A stretch of 64,000 nt of DNA from JADZAI01 sp046348585 (GCA_046348585.1 JAXMDZ010000007.1:1-64000), one strand, 5' to 3'. Shown: positions 22,533 to 32,211, counted from the stretch's first letter. Made by a program: numbers and translations. The notes: generated by a model not told the origin, from the sequence alone.

Positions 22533-25274
22533 ATGTCGTGGCTCGGCTCCCTCTCGTTCGGCGCGCCGCTGGTCCTCGCCGGCCTTCTCGCGCTCCCCGT
22601 CATCTGGTGGCTGCTGCGGGTGACGCCGCCCGCGCCCAGGCGCGTGCGCTTCTACGGCCTGCGCTTCCTGCTCGGCCTCCGGACCGAGGAAGAGACTCCC
22701 GACAAGACGCCGCTCTGGCTGCTGATCCTGCGCCTCGCCGCCGCCGCGCTCATCGTCGCGGCGCTCGCCGAGCCCGTCGTCGGCACCGGCCGCTCGATCG
22801 TCTCGGGCGGCGGCGTGCTGGTGGTCGTGGTCGATGACGGCTGGGCGGCGGCCCATCGCTGGGAGGACCGCCGCGACGCGCTGCGCCAGACCATCGGCGA
22901 GGCCCAGCGCGCCGACATGCCGGTGGTGCTGGCGACCACCGCCTCGGCCGATTTCGACGTGAAGATCGAAGACCCGGCCGACGCGCTGGCGCGGGCGATG
23001 GCGCTGGAGCCGCAGCCCTTGCCAGCCGACCGCCCGGCGATGCTCGCCCGGCTTCAGGCGGCGATGGGCGAGCGCACCGGCCCGGTCGTCTGGCTCGCCG
23101 ACGGCGTCGGCGGCCCCGGCACGGCCGAAACGCTCGCCGCGCTCGCCCGCTACGGCGAGGTCGACGTCTATCAGAACGACGGCGCCGCCCCGGCCCTCGG
23201 CCTCACCCCGCCCGCCCACGACGCTACCGGCCTCAGCGCCCGCGTGCTGCGCGCCGCCCCCGGCCCGGCGCTCGGCGGCGAACTCCATCTCTTCGGCGAG
23301 GGCGGACGCTTCATCGCCGCCGCGCCCTTCGCGCTCGCCGCCGGCGAGACCGCCGCGGCCGTGCGCATCGAACTGCCCTCGGCCCTGCGCAACGACATCG
23401 AGCGCATCGCCATCGAAGGCCGCCCCAGCGCCGGAGCCGTCGCGCTGCTCGACGAAAGCGCCCGCCGCCGTCCGGTCGGCATCGTCTCGGGCGACGAGAC
23501 GCGCGACGGCCAGCCGCTGCTCTCGGCGACCTATTATCTGGAGCGTGCGCTCGAAAACGCCGCCGAGGCGCGGCGCGGTTCGATCGGCGAACATCTCCAG
23601 CGCGGCGTCTCGCTGCTGATCCTCGCCGATGTCGGCCAGATCGTCGGGGCCGAACACGACGCGGTCGCCGCCTGGGTCGAAAAGGGCGGCATCCTGGTGC
23701 GCTTCGCCGGACCGCGCCTCGCCGCCGGAGCCGACGACCTGCTCCCCGTCGGCCTCCGCCAGAACGGCGCGCGCGACATGGGCGGCACGCTCTCCTGGGA
23801 GAAGCCGCAGGGCCTCGGCGCGTTCCCGGCAGGCAGCCCCTTCGCCGGCCTCGCCGCCACCGAGGACATCGTCGTGCGCCGCCAGGTGCTCGCCGAACCC
23901 TCGCTCGAACTCGAAGCCCACACCTGGGCGACGCTCGCCGACGGCACCCCGCTCGTCACCGCCACCAAGCGCGGCGAAGGCTGGATCGTCCTCTTCCACG
24001 TCACCGCCAACGCCGACTGGTCCTCGCTGCCCTTGAGCGGCCTCTTCGTCGACATGCTGAAGCGCGTCATCGCGCTCGGACGCGGCATCGCCGGCGGGGC
24101 CGAGACCGCCGCCGCGACCGAAGGCACGCTCAGCCCCCGCCTCGTGCTCGACGGCTTCGGCCGCCTCGTGAAGCCGGGGGCGGGCGTCGGCCCGATCCCG
24201 CGCAGCGGCGCGGCCCCCAGCCTCGACCATCCGCCCGGCCTCTACGGCGAAGGCCCCAGCACCCTCGCCGTCAACCTCCTCGCCCCCGACGCGGCGCTTC
24301 AGCCCTTCCCGGATCTTCCCGGCGGCGTCGCCGAACGCCCCTACGGCGCGGAGAGCCGCTTCGACCTCAAGCCGTGGCTGCTCGGCCTCGCGCTGCTCAT
24401 GCTCTTCGCCGACGCCGTCGCCTCGCTGCTCTTGCGCGGCTACCGCTTCGGCCTGCGCCGTCCCGCCGCCGCGACCGCCGCGATACTGCTGGCCGCCACC
24501 ATCGCCGCCGCGCCGCCGCCCGCTCGCGCCGAGCAGAGCGCCGACGCCGACGCCTTCGCGCTCGAAGCCTCGCTCCAGACCCGCCTCGCCTATGTGACCA
24601 CCGGCGACGCCGAGATCGACCGCATGAGCCGCGAGGGCCTCGAAGGCCTCACCCGCATCCTCAACGACCGCACCGCCGTCGCCGCGGGCGAGCCGATGGC
24701 GGTCGATGTCGAGCGCGACGAGCTCGCCTTCTTCCCGCTGCTCTACTGGGCGATCCCCGACGGCGGCCAGGCCCCCAGCGCCGCCGCCATCGAGCGCATC
24801 GACGCCTATATGAAGAACGGCGGCACCATCCTCTTCGACACCCGCGAGGGCGCCGACGACGGCCCCGCCTCGCTCGCCTTGCAGACCCTGCTCAAACGCC
24901 TCGACCTGCCGCCGCTCCAGCGCGTGCCACGCGAGCATGTGCTGACCAAGTCGTTCTACCTGCTGCGCGACTTCCCCGGCCGCAACGCCGACGGCGAGGT
25001 CTGGGTCGAGGCCCCGCGCGAGGACGGCGGCGAGGCGACGTCCGAGGCGCTGGGCGACGGCGTCTCCAGCGTCGTCATCGGCGGCGGCGACTGGGCGGCG
25101 GCCTGGGCGACCGACGAATACGGCCGCCCGCTCTACGCGATGGCCGGCGGCGGCGAGCGCCAGCGCGAATACGCCTTCCGCTTCGGCGTCAATCTCGTGA
25201 TGTATGCGCTGACCGGCAACTACAAGGCCGACCAGGTGCACATCCCGGCCCTGCTGGAGCGCATGGGCCAATGA
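22533..25274 (+). CDS. BatA/DUF4159 double-domain membrane protein
   Basis: This 913-residue protein begins with a BatA-like N-terminus: two hydrophobic helices (about 9-30 and 64-85) around VRFYGLRFLLGLRTEEETP. A long periplasmic or cytosolic region with a VWA-like fold follows. Two further hydrophobic segments around residues 610-665 precede a C-terminal DUF4159 domain (TRLAYVTTGDAEIDRMSREG, FFPLLYWAIPDGGQ, GGTILFDTREGADDG). This fused form is typical of alphaproteobacterial MoxR operons. Its role is probably in envelope quality control or stress tolerance, but not established. It overlaps the next gene by 4 nt. Confidence 0.85.
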   Translation: MSWLGSLSFGAPLVLAGLLALPVIWWLLRVTPPAPRRVRFYGLRFLLGLRTEEETPDKTPLWLLILRLAAAALIVAALAEPVVGTGRSIVSGGGVLVVVVDDGWAAAHRWEDRRDALRQTIGEAQRADMPVVLATTASADFDVKIEDPADALARAMALEPQPLPADRPAMLARLQAAMGERTGPVVWLADGVGGPGTAETLAALARYGEVDVYQNDGAAPALGLTPPAHDATGLSARVLRAAPGPALGGELHLFGEGGRFIAAAPFALAAGETAAAVRIELPSALRNDIERIAIEGRPSAGAVALLDESARRRPVGIVSGDETRDGQPLLSATYYLERALENAAEARRGSIGEHLQRGVSLLILADVGQIVGAEHDAVAAWVEKGGILVRFAGPRLAAGADDLLPVGLRQNGARDMGGTLSWEKPQGLGAFPAGSPFAGLAATEDIVVRRQVLAEPSLELEAHTWATLADGTPLVTATKRGEGWIVLFHVTANADWSSLPLSGLFVDMLKRVIALGRGIAGGAETAAATEGTLSPRLVLDGFGRLVKPGAGVGPIPRSGAAPSLDHPPGLYGEGPSTLAVNLLAPDAALQPFPDLPGGVAERPYGAESRFDLKPWLLGLALLMLFADAVASLLLRGYRFGLRRPAAATAAILLAATIAAAPPPARAEQSADADAFALEASLQTRLAYVTTGDAEIDRMSREGLEGLTRILNDRTAVAAGEPMAVDVERDELAFFPLLYWAIPDGGQAPSAAAIERIDAYMKNGGTILFDTREGADDGPASLALQTLLKRLDLPPLQRVPREHVLTKSFYLLRDFPGRNADGEVWVEAPREDGGEATSEALGDGVSSVVIGGGDWAAAWATDEYGRPLYAMAGGGERQREYAFRFGVNLVMYALTGNYKADQVHIPALLERMGQ

Positions 25275-27331
25275 GCTACGCCCTCGCCTTCGAGCCGCTG
25301 GCCCCGTGGTGGGCGATCGCGCTGGCCCTCGGCCTGGCGCTGGCGCTGATGCTGCTCGGCGCGGTGCAGCGGGCGCGCGGCGTCTGGGCGCGCGCCGCGG
25401 CGACCGCGATGCTGCTGGCGGCGCTGGTCAACCCGGTCGCCGTGGAGACCGAACGCGAGCGCATCAAGGACGTCGCCGTCATCGTCGCCGACACCTCCGA
25501 AAGCCAGTCGATCGGCGAGCGCCGCGCCCAGACCGACGCCGCGATCGCCCGCCTCAAGGAACAGCTCCAGGGCGACGCGACGCTCGACCTGCGCGTCGTC
25601 GACAGCGGCAAGGCGACCGCCGACGGCACCGCGCTGATCGACGCGGCGCGCCGCGCCCTCGCCGACACCCCGCCCGACCGCGTCGCCGGCATCGTCTTCG
25701 TCACCGACGGCGAGGTCCATGACGCCGGCGCGGCCGGACAATTGCCGCCCGCCCCGGTCCACACGCTGCTCACCGGCAAGCCGGGCGAGAAGGACCGGCG
25801 TCTGGTGCTGCTCGAAGGCCCGCGCTTCGCCCTCATCGACCAGCCGATGGAGCTGGCGATCCGCGTCGAGGATCAGGGCGCGGGCGAAGCGGCGGCGGGA
25901 CGGCGCGCCCATGTCACGGTGCGCATCGACGGCGCGCCGGCCGCCGGGATCGAGGCGCGGGTCGGCGAGGTCGAGCGCATTCCCGTGACCCTCCCCCACG
26001 CCGGCGAGAACGTCATCGAGATCGAGGCGGCGGCGGGACCGGACGAGCTGACGCTGCTCAACAACCGCGCCGTCGTCGTCACCAACGGCGTGCGCGACCG
26101 GCTGCGCGTGCTGCTGGTGTCGGGCGAACCGCACGCGGGCGAGCGCACCTGGCGCAATCTGCTCAAAGCCGACCCGTCCGTCGATCTCGTCCACTTCACC
26201 ATTCTGCGCCCGCCCGAAAAGCAGGACGGCACGCCCATCGAGGAACTCTCGCTCATCGCCTTCCCGACGCGCGAATTGTTTGAGGAGAAGATCGGCCAGT
26301 TCGATCTCATCGTCTTCGACCGCTATCAGCGCATGGGCGTGCTGCCGCCCGAGTATTACGAGAACATCGCGCGCTATGTGGAGGAAGGCGGCGCGCTGCT
26401 CGTCGCCTCGGGGCCGGACTACGCCTCGCCCTTCACGATCTACGACAGCGCGCTCGGCGACATCATGCCCGCCGCCCCGACCGGCCTCGTCACCGAACGG
26501 GCGTTCCGCCCGCATGTGACGGCGGCCGGCGAACGCCATCCGGTGACGGCGGGCCTGCCCGGCGCGAACGCGGGCGACGAGGACGCCAAATGGGGCCGCT
26601 GGATGCGCGTCGCCGACGCCTATCCGATCAAGGGCGAGATCGTCATGGAGGGGCCGGAGAAAAAGCCGCTCCTCATGCTCAACCGCGTCGGCAAGGGCCG
26701 CGTCGCGCTGCTGCTCTCCGATCACGCCTGGCTCTGGGCGCGCGGCTATGACGGCGGCGGCCCGCAGGCCGAATTGCTGCGCCGCCTCGCCCACTGGCTG
26801 ATGAAGGAACCCGATCTTGAAGAAGAACGCCTGACTGCCGAGATCGCCGGCGGAAGGCTCAAGATCGTCCGCCACACGATGGGCGAAAGTGCCGGCCCGG
26901 TCACCGTGACGCGCCCCGATGGCGCAACCCAATCCGTGCCGCTCGCCGAGGCCGCGCCCGGCCGCTTCGAGGCGAGCCTCGAAGCCTCGGACATCGGCCT
27001 CTACCGCGTCACCGACGGCGACCTCACGGCGATCGCCGCCGCCGGCGCGCTCAACCCGCGCGAGTTCCAGGACGTGCGCGCGACGCCGGACCTGATGGCC
27101 CCCGCCGCCGAGGCGAGCGGCGGCGCGGTCGCCTGGCTCGACGACGGCGTGCCGGGCGTGCGCCGGGTGCGCGAGGGCCGCTCGGCCGGCGGCTCCGGCT
27201 GGATCGGCCTGGTGGATCGCCAGAACTACGCGACGCTCTCGGTCAGCCGCACGCAGCTGCTCGATCCGCTGATCGCCGTCGTCCTGGCGCTCGGCCTCTG
27301 GATGCTCGCCTGGCGGCGCGAGGGGCGTTAG
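25271..27331 (+). CDS. Large membrane protein of the MoxR operon (glutamine-amidotransferase-like/VWA-like fold)
   Basis: The 686-residue protein has two N-terminal hydrophobic helices (about 13-29 and 38-55), a VWA-like segment with IVADTSESQS, an Ig-like middle part (LIDQPMELAIRVEDQG), and a class-I-glutamine-amidotransferase-like segment (LRVLLVSGEPHAGERTWRNL to LLLSDHAWLWARGYDGGG). A C-terminal hydrophobic helix (about 661-678) anchors it again. It is the last gene of the moxR operon. The function is unknown; the layout fits a membrane partner of the BatA/DUF4159 protein. Confidence 0.75.
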   Translation: MSYALAFEPLAPWWAIALALGLALALMLLGAVQRARGVWARAAATAMLLAALVNPVAVETERERIKDVAVIVADTSESQSIGERRAQTDAAIARLKEQLQGDATLDLRVVDSGKATADGTALIDAARRALADTPPDRVAGIVFVTDGEVHDAGAAGQLPPAPVHTLLTGKPGEKDRRLVLLEGPRFALIDQPMELAIRVEDQGAGEAAAGRRAHVTVRIDGAPAAGIEARVGEVERIPVTLPHAGENVIEIEAAAGPDELTLLNNRAVVVTNGVRDRLRVLLVSGEPHAGERTWRNLLKADPSVDLVHFTILRPPEKQDGTPIEELSLIAFPTRELFEEKIGQFDLIVFDRYQRMGVLPPEYYENIARYVEEGGALLVASGPDYASPFTIYDSALGDIMPAAPTGLVTERAFRPHVTAAGERHPVTAGLPGANAGDEDAKWGRWMRVADAYPIKGEIVMEGPEKKPLLMLNRVGKGRVALLLSDHAWLWARGYDGGGPQAELLRRLAHWLMKEPDLEEERLTAEIAGGRLKIVRHTMGESAGPVTVTRPDGATQSVPLAEAAPGRFEASLEASDIGLYRVTDGDLTAIAAAGALNPREFQDVRATPDLMAPAAEASGGAVAWLDDGVPGVRRVREGRSAGGSGWIGLVDRQNYATLSVSRTQLLDPLIAVVLALGLWMLAWRREGR

Positions 27332-27343
27332 GCCGATCCATCT

Positions 27344-27360
27344 TCCCCGTTCTACGGGGA
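27344..27360. repeat. Intergenic palindromic element (REP-like) 1
   Basis: TCCCCGT-TCT-ACGGGGA is a 7-bp inverted repeat just after the moxR operon and may double as a terminator. The surrounding text resembles short interspersed palindromic repeats common in alphaproteobacterial genomes. Confidence 0.4.
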
Positions 27361-27459
27361 TGGGGCGCGTTCGCCGCAGGCGAGCGGCGCAGCCCGACCT
27401 CGCCCGCCCTGCCTGCCGTCATTCGCGCCGCCAAGGTTTGGTGATATGATCCCCCCGTC

Positions 27460-28326
27460 ATGCCGTCCGACCTAGCGACGTTCTGGAACTACCTCGACAG
27501 CGGGTTCGACTGGTCTGGCGAACCTTTTCTGGACGAGCTTCGGCACGCCGACACCCTGCTCGAGACCGACCCCGAAGCCGCTCTGGCCGAGTACCGCGCG
27601 CTTGCGGACAAGGGATCGGCCGCCGCCATGATGGCGCTCGGCAACGCCTACGCCAGCGGCAGCCATGTTGCGCGCGACGAAGGCGAAGCCGAGCATTGGT
27701 ATCGCCGCGCCGCCGAGACCGGATCGCCGCAATTCAGCTACGTGCTGGGTCGCTTCTACGCATCGCGCGAACGCTACATCGACGCCGTTCCCGCCTACGC
27801 GGCCGCCGCCGATCGGGGCGTCGTCATCGCAAAAATTGCGCTGGCGCTGCAATACGCCTGGGGCCGCGGCGTCGAGCGCGATCGCAAAACAGCCCGGCGG
27901 TTGCTGGAAGAAGCCCGTAAGGCCGGCAGCCTCTCCGCCAGAACGTTGCTCGGCGCGAGCCTGATCCGTACCTGGTATCATCCGGTCCGGCTGGTTCGTG
28001 GCCTTTGGCTTCTTTCCACGTCGGCCCCGTATCTGATGGCGATCCTCGATGCCGGCGGCGTCGTGAACGCCGCGACCCGGGCCCGCTTGCGTCGCGAGAT
28101 GATCTGGGACTCGTCATTGGGGTTCTTCAGCGCCGCATTCCTGCTGTTCGTCATCGTCGGTGGCGGCGGGGCGTCGTTGGGCAGGGCGTTGGATGTGCCC
28201 ACATGGGCCGGGGCCTTGGGTGTCTCCGCCCTGTGCGCAGCGGCGATAGGCGCCGCCGTCATGGTTCGCTGGATCGCCAAACCCAATGCGGCCCGAAAGG
28301 CCCCCGCGGCGCTCTCCGGCGGGTGA
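27460..28326 (+). CDS. Sel1/TPR-repeat membrane protein
   Basis: The 288-residue protein has about three Sel1-like repeats over residues 45-160: AMMALGNAYASGSHVARDEG, FSYVLGRFYASRERYIDAVP, IAKIALALQYAWGRGVERDR. A hydrophobic helix near residue 185-200 and two more near 222-265 follow, so the repeats probably lie on one side of the membrane. Sel1 repeats mediate protein-protein contacts. Codon choice is looser than in its neighbours (more GTT, TTG, CGT), which could mean less optimised expression or later acquisition. No partner is evident. Confidence 0.65.
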   Translation: MPSDLATFWNYLDSGFDWSGEPFLDELRHADTLLETDPEAALAEYRALADKGSAAAMMALGNAYASGSHVARDEGEAEHWYRRAAETGSPQFSYVLGRFYASRERYIDAVPAYAAAADRGVVIAKIALALQYAWGRGVERDRKTARRLLEEARKAGSLSARTLLGASLIRTWYHPVRLVRGLWLLSTSAPYLMAILDAGGVVNAATRARLRREMIWDSSLGFFSAAFLLFVIVGGGGASLGRALDVPTWAGALGVSALCAAAIGAAVMVRWIAKPNAARKAPAALSGG

Positions 28327-28341
28327 AGGCCGTGCCGCGCC

Positions 28342-28830
28342 CTACGCCGCCCGCGTGATCGCGCCCTTGATCTCATCCAGCCCGCCGGGGCCGAGTTCGC
28401 GCCACAGCAGGCGGCGATAATCGACTGGCCCCGGCATGGTCATCCGCCCCATGGGCACGCGGGAAAAGCCGACCCGCGCGTAATACGGCTCGTCGCCGAC
28501 CAGCACGACGGCGCGGTGCCCGGCCTTCGCCGCCGCCTCCAGCGTCGTCTGCATCAGCCCGACCGCGATGCCGCGCCCGCGCTGCGACGACAGCACCGCG
28601 ATCGGCCCCAGCATCAGCGCCGGGCGGCCGCCGATGGAAACCGGCCAGTAGCGGATCGAGCCGATCAGCGCGCCGTCTTCCTCGGCGACGAAGGAAAGCC
28701 CGTCCACCGGCGCGACGCCCTCGCGCAGCCGATAGGCCGTCTTGGCGAAACGGCCGGGGCCGAAGGCGGTGTCGAGCAGGGCTTCGATGGCAGGCCCGTC
28801 GTCGGGCCGTTCGGGGCGGAGGTTGAACAT
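28342..28830 (-). CDS. GNAT family N-acetyltransferase
   Basis: This 162-residue protein begins FNLRPERPDDGPAIEALL and contains LGPIAVLSSQRGRGIAVGLM, the acetyl-CoA-binding motif A of GNAT enzymes, then AVVLVGDEPYYARVGFSRV. This variant is common as a putative acetyltransferase (YhbS-like). The acceptor is unknown. It is convergent with the Sel1 gene (15-nt gap). The ATG at 28830 is chosen because the family N-terminus starts there; a longer frame runs to 29124. Confidence 0.85.
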   Translation of the reverse strand: MFNLRPERPDDGPAIEALLDTAFGPGRFAKTAYRLREGVAPVDGLSFVAEEDGALIGSIRYWPVSIGGRPALMLGPIAVLSSQRGRGIAVGLMQTTLEAAAKAGHRAVVLVGDEPYYARVGFSRVPMGRMTMPGPVDYRRLLWRELGPGGLDEIKGAITRAA

Positions 28831-29004
28831 GGGGTCGGGTCTCGCGGACGATGAGGCAATGACGAAGGTCGCGCGGCGCGTGTCTGCGCCGCCGGTCAGC
28901 CTCGTCGCGATGTCCGGACCCTGATCATGGCCCGCGCCAATACAGGAACGCCCCGCCCCCGCCAAGCGCCGTTTTTGGAGCGACCGCCCCCACCCATCCC
29001 TACC

Positions 29005-29051
29005 CCTCCTCATCCTGAGGAGGCCGCAAAGCGGCCGTCTCGAAGGACGCA
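29005..29051. repeat. Intergenic palindromic element (REP-like) 2
   Basis: Two nested inverted repeats occur back to back: CCTCCTCA-TCC-TGAGGAGG and GGCCGC-AAA-GCGGCC, followed by GTCTCGAAGGACGCA. This string type (CCTCATCCTGAGG...TCTCGAAGGA) is a frequent intergenic repeat in alphaproteobacteria. The 296-bp gap between the GNAT and amidohydrolase genes otherwise shows only likely promoter sequence. Confidence 0.6.
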
Positions 29052-29126
29052 TTGCGCTTAACCCCGAACCGGGGTGAACATCGGCGGCGGCGCGCCAAGA
29101 CGCCGGGCCATCGGAGGACCGCATTC

Positions 29127-30317
29127 ATGAGCTATGCCGGCGAGCGTCTGATCCATGACGCCGACTCCCACCTGATGGAGCTGGACGACTGTCTCGATCC
29201 CTATTTCGAGGCCCGCCTGCTGCGCCGTTACCGCGACCTGCCCTATCTGCACCGCAAGAACGGGGATTTCGTCTGGGCGACGACGGCCCGCGCCCGGCAA
29301 TCGGACGATCGCTTCCGGGCCGGCGGCGACGCCAACATCCTCTTGCGCAAGAATTACGAGGCGATGGGCTCGTTCCTCCCCGCCGACCGGCCGCGCGCCC
29401 TCGACCTGCTCGGCTTCGCCAGCCAGCTCGTCTTCACGACCTACTGCCTCGGCAATTTCGGCCTCGACCAGTCGGACGACATGGAGCTGTGCTACGCCGC
29501 CGCCTCGGCCCATAACCGCATGATGACCGATTTCTGCGCGGTCGATCGCCGGCTGCTGCCGACCGGCTATGTGCCGCTGGAGGATTTCGAGCGGGCGAAG
29601 GCCTCGGCCGCCGAGGCGATCGCGCTCGGCTGCAAGGGCCTGATGGTCCCCAGCCGCGTGCCGCAGAAGCACAGCCCCAGCCATGTCGGCCTCGATCCGG
29701 TCTGGGCGATGGCCGAGGAGGCGGGCATCCCGATCCTCTTCCATGTCGGCGGCGAGACCAAGATCGAGCCGGCCTATTTCGAAAACGGCCTGCCCAGGGT
29801 GAAGGACTTCCACGGCGGCGAGGAGAATTTCACCTCGCTCAGCTACATGGCGATTCCGCACGCGGTGATGCTCTCGCTCGCCGCGCTCGTCATCGACGGC
29901 GTGCTCGACCGCTTCCCGCGCCTCAAGGTCGGCGTGATCGAACTGGGGGCCTCGTGGCTGCCCGGCTGGATGCGCTATCTCGACGCCGGCGCGGTCGCCT
30001 TCGCGAAGAACGAGGACCGGCTGAAGCGCCTCAGCGCGAAGCCGTCCGAGATCGTCCGCCGCCAGGTCCGCGTCACGCCCTACCCGCACGAGGATGTGGG
30101 CTGGATCGTCGCCAATACGGGGCCGGAAGTGTGCCTCTTCTCGTCCGACTACCCCCATGTCGAAGGCGGCCGCCATCCGCTCAAGCGCTTCGATGAATCG
30201 CTGGCGGGAACGCCGGAGGCGGCGCGGCAGGCCTTCTATGCGGACAATTTCATCGACCTGATGGGCGCGGGCCTCGCCGAAGACCTCCGCCGCCCTGCCC
30301 ACCTCCGCGCCGCCTGA
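29127..30317 (+). CDS. Amidohydrolase family protein (metal-dependent TIM barrel)
   Basis: The ATG at 29127 has GGAGG upstream, giving 396 residues. The N-terminal IHDADSHLMELDD corresponds to the metal-binding strand-1 motif of the amidohydrolase-2 family. Later motifs are PILFHVGGETK (His), LKVGVIELGASWLPGWMRYL and CLFSSDYPHVEGGRHP with the catalytic Asp. Members are hydrolases or decarboxylases on aromatic or lipid-like substrates; the substrate here is unknown. An SDR gene of the HSD17B4 type follows after a 353-bp gap, which might point to a steroid or fatty-acid context. Confidence 0.85.
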   Translation: MSYAGERLIHDADSHLMELDDCLDPYFEARLLRRYRDLPYLHRKNGDFVWATTARARQSDDRFRAGGDANILLRKNYEAMGSFLPADRPRALDLLGFASQLVFTTYCLGNFGLDQSDDMELCYAAASAHNRMMTDFCAVDRRLLPTGYVPLEDFERAKASAAEAIALGCKGLMVPSRVPQKHSPSHVGLDPVWAMAEEAGIPILFHVGGETKIEPAYFENGLPRVKDFHGGEENFTSLSYMAIPHAVMLSLAALVIDGVLDRFPRLKVGVIELGASWLPGWMRYLDAGAVAFAKNEDRLKRLSAKPSEIVRRQVRVTPYPHEDVGWIVANTGPEVCLFSSDYPHVEGGRHPLKRFDESLAGTPEAARQAFYADNFIDLMGAGLAEDLRRPAHLRAA

Positions 30318-30670
30318 GACGGTCCCGGCCGGCCGGAGCACGCTCGCGGTCTTTCTTCCCCCGCCTTCGCGGGGGAAGTCCCCCGCGCAGCGGGGGGAAG
30401 GGGGCCAACCGCCAGCCCCGCCGCGCTTGTTTGCTGTGATAATGTTCCTATATCGTTTCGGCGCGCCACATTGCCATTGGAAAGGAAGGATTCTGCGGCG
30501 GCACGGATTGCATCCCCTCCCCCCCTCGGGGGCGATGAGGAACGAAGATGCTTCGTTTCGTCACCCCGCAACATTCTTTCGCCGGACGGCGCTGACGCGG
30601 CGGCACACTTGACGCGGGGGGCGCGGCGCTCCCAAACCCTTTCCCGCAAGATCTCTAGGAGGAGACATCC
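30318..30670. other. 353-bp gene-free stretch with palindromes and a possible promoter
   Basis: The stretch holds a 10-bp perfect hairpin (30355-30378), a C/G-run region, a 7-bp inverted repeat AACGAAG-ATG-CTTCGTT (30541-30557) and an AT-richer segment near 30427-30455 (TTGCTGTGATAATG) that could be a promoter for the SDR gene. GGAGG at 30659-30663 is the SDR ribosome site. No supported gene is seen in it. Confidence 0.4.
30355..30378. repeat. Intergenic palindromic element (REP-like) 3 / possible terminator
   Basis: CTTCCCCCGC-CTTC-GCGGGGGAAG is a perfect 10-bp inverted repeat 37 nt after the amidohydrolase stop. It lacks a T run. It resembles short GC-rich repeats typical of such genomes. 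Confidence 0.5.
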
Positions 30671-31609
30671 ATGGGCGTTCTCGACGGCAAAGTCGTCCTG
30701 GTCACGGGCGGCGCGAACGGCATCGGCAAGGAGTGCGCGCTGCTCGCGGCGCGCGAAGGCGCGAAGGTTCTGGTCAACGATCTGGGCGGCAGCGCGGCGG
30801 GCGGCGACGAAGGCTCGGCCGGCCCCGCCCAGCTTGTCGCCGACGAGATCAAGGCGGCCGGCGGCGTCGCCGTCGCCAATTCCGACAGCGTGACCAACCG
30901 CGCCGCGGTCAAGCGCCTCATCGAGCAGGCGAAGGACGAACTCGGCGGCCTGCACGCCGTCATCAATCCCGCCGGCATCCTGCGCGACAAGATGTTCCAC
31001 AAGATGACCGACGAGGAATGGGATCTCGTCATCGACGTGCATCTGAACGGCGCCTACAACGTCACGCGCTATTCGGTCGAGCATTTCCGCGAACAGGGCG
31101 AAGGTTCCTACGTCCTCTTCACCTCGACCTCGGGCATCATCGGCAATATCGGCCAGGCGAACTACGCCGCCGCCAAGATGGGCGTCGCCGGCCTCAGCCG
31201 CATCATCGCCATGGAAGGGGCCGCCAAGGGGGTGCGCTCCAACATCATCGCGCCCTTCGCCTGGAGCCGCATGATCGCCACCATCCCGATCAAGGACGAG
31301 GCCTCGGCCAAGCGCGTCCAGCGCATGAAGGACCATATGCGCGCCGACCAGGTGGCCCAGCTCGCCGTCGCCCTCGCAGCGCCGCCGAAGAAGGACGCGA
31401 ACGGCGCCGTCGCCGACGCCAGCGGCCAGGTCTTCGTCGCCCGCGGCAACGAGATCTTCCTGATGTCGCAGTCGCGCCCGATCCGCGGCATGGCGAAGCT
31501 CGAAGGCTGGACGCCGGAGACCATCGGCGATCACTGCTTCGCCGCCCTGAAGCCGAACTTCTACGACCTCGGGGCCACCACCTCGGTGTTCGGCTGGGAC
31601 CCGGTCTGA
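30671..31609 (+). CDS. SDR oxidoreductase (HSD17B4/MFE-2-like)
   Basis: The 312-residue protein has TGGANGIG (cofactor), VNDLGGSAAGGDEGSAGPAQ typical of the long loop in peroxisomal-type 3-hydroxyacyl-CoA dehydrogenase SDRs, INPAG, and the catalytic SGIIGNIGQANYAAAK. The C-terminal 80 residues beyond the core are also family-like. Such enzymes oxidise 3-hydroxyacyl-CoA or steroid-like alcohols. GGAGG lies a few bases before the ATG. The substrate is not established. Confidence 0.85.
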   Translation: MGVLDGKVVLVTGGANGIGKECALLAAREGAKVLVNDLGGSAAGGDEGSAGPAQLVADEIKAAGGVAVANSDSVTNRAAVKRLIEQAKDELGGLHAVINPAGILRDKMFHKMTDEEWDLVIDVHLNGAYNVTRYSVEHFREQGEGSYVLFTSTSGIIGNIGQANYAAAKMGVAGLSRIIAMEGAAKGVRSNIIAPFAWSRMIATIPIKDEASAKRVQRMKDHMRADQVAQLAVALAAPPKKDANGAVADASGQVFVARGNEIFLMSQSRPIRGMAKLEGWTPETIGDHCFAALKPNFYDLGATTSVFGWDPV

Positions 31610-31622
31610 TCCCGGCCGGGCG

Positions 31623-32108
31623 CTACCAGGTCCCGTCCGGCGCGCGCGTGCCGTTCATCTCGGCCGCGCGGTTGGACGGGCCCCGGCCCGCGCCGTCAGG
31701 CAGCGCGTCCGGCGCGAAGAAGCGCCACTCGGCGATCTCGATATTGCTCTTGAAGTTCATCGTGTAGGCGTCGATCCGGTAGAGCGCCACATGGCTCGCG
31801 CGCGGATCGGCCGGATTGGTATAGACGCCGACCAGCGAGGGCGGCGCGGTCGGCACCACCCCGACCTCCTCGCCCAGCTCCCGGTGCAAGGCCGCCAGAA
31901 CCGTCTCGTTCTTCTTCACCCCGCCGCCCGGAAAGTGCCAGCCGCGAATATAGGTATGGCGCACCAGCAGCCACTCGCCCCGGTCGTTGACGACCAGCGC
32001 GCTCGCCCCCATCACCGTCGGCCGCCGCATCCGCCACCAGGCGTTCTGCACGGGCCGCAGCGCGCGGGCGGCCCTGATGGCCAGGCGATGATGGAGGGGG
32101 CGTCTCAT
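31623..32108 (-). CDS. Nudix hydrolase
   Basis: The 161-residue protein contains a Nudix box GGGVKKNETVLAALHRELGE continuing EVGV, preceded by WLLVRHTYIRGWHFPGG. The N-terminus before residue 30 is Arg-rich. The start at 32108 is chosen by family fit; an ATG at 32126 is possible. It is convergent with the SDR gene (13-nt gap). The substrate (a nucleoside diphosphate derivative) cannot be told. Confidence 0.85.
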   Translation of the reverse strand: MRRPLHHRLAIRAARALRPVQNAWWRMRRPTVMGASALVVNDRGEWLLVRHTYIRGWHFPGGGVKKNETVLAALHRELGEEVGVVPTAPPSLVGVYTNPADPRASHVALYRIDAYTMNFKSNIEIAEWRFFAPDALPDGAGRGPSNRAAEMNGTRAPDGTW

Positions 32109-32211
32109 TTCGGCACTCGGTTGCATTTGATGCAATTTCCGGACGCACCCGAAAAGGCGTTCTAACGTCTCACCCGTCATGGTGAGTCTTCTCCAGGATT
32201 GAGGCGCCATC

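Noticed and set aside
22173..25271. A 1032-codon minus-strand frame opposite BatA/DUF4159
   Set aside because: Ala/Gly/Arg/Asp-rich, no domains, antisense to a recognisable protein.
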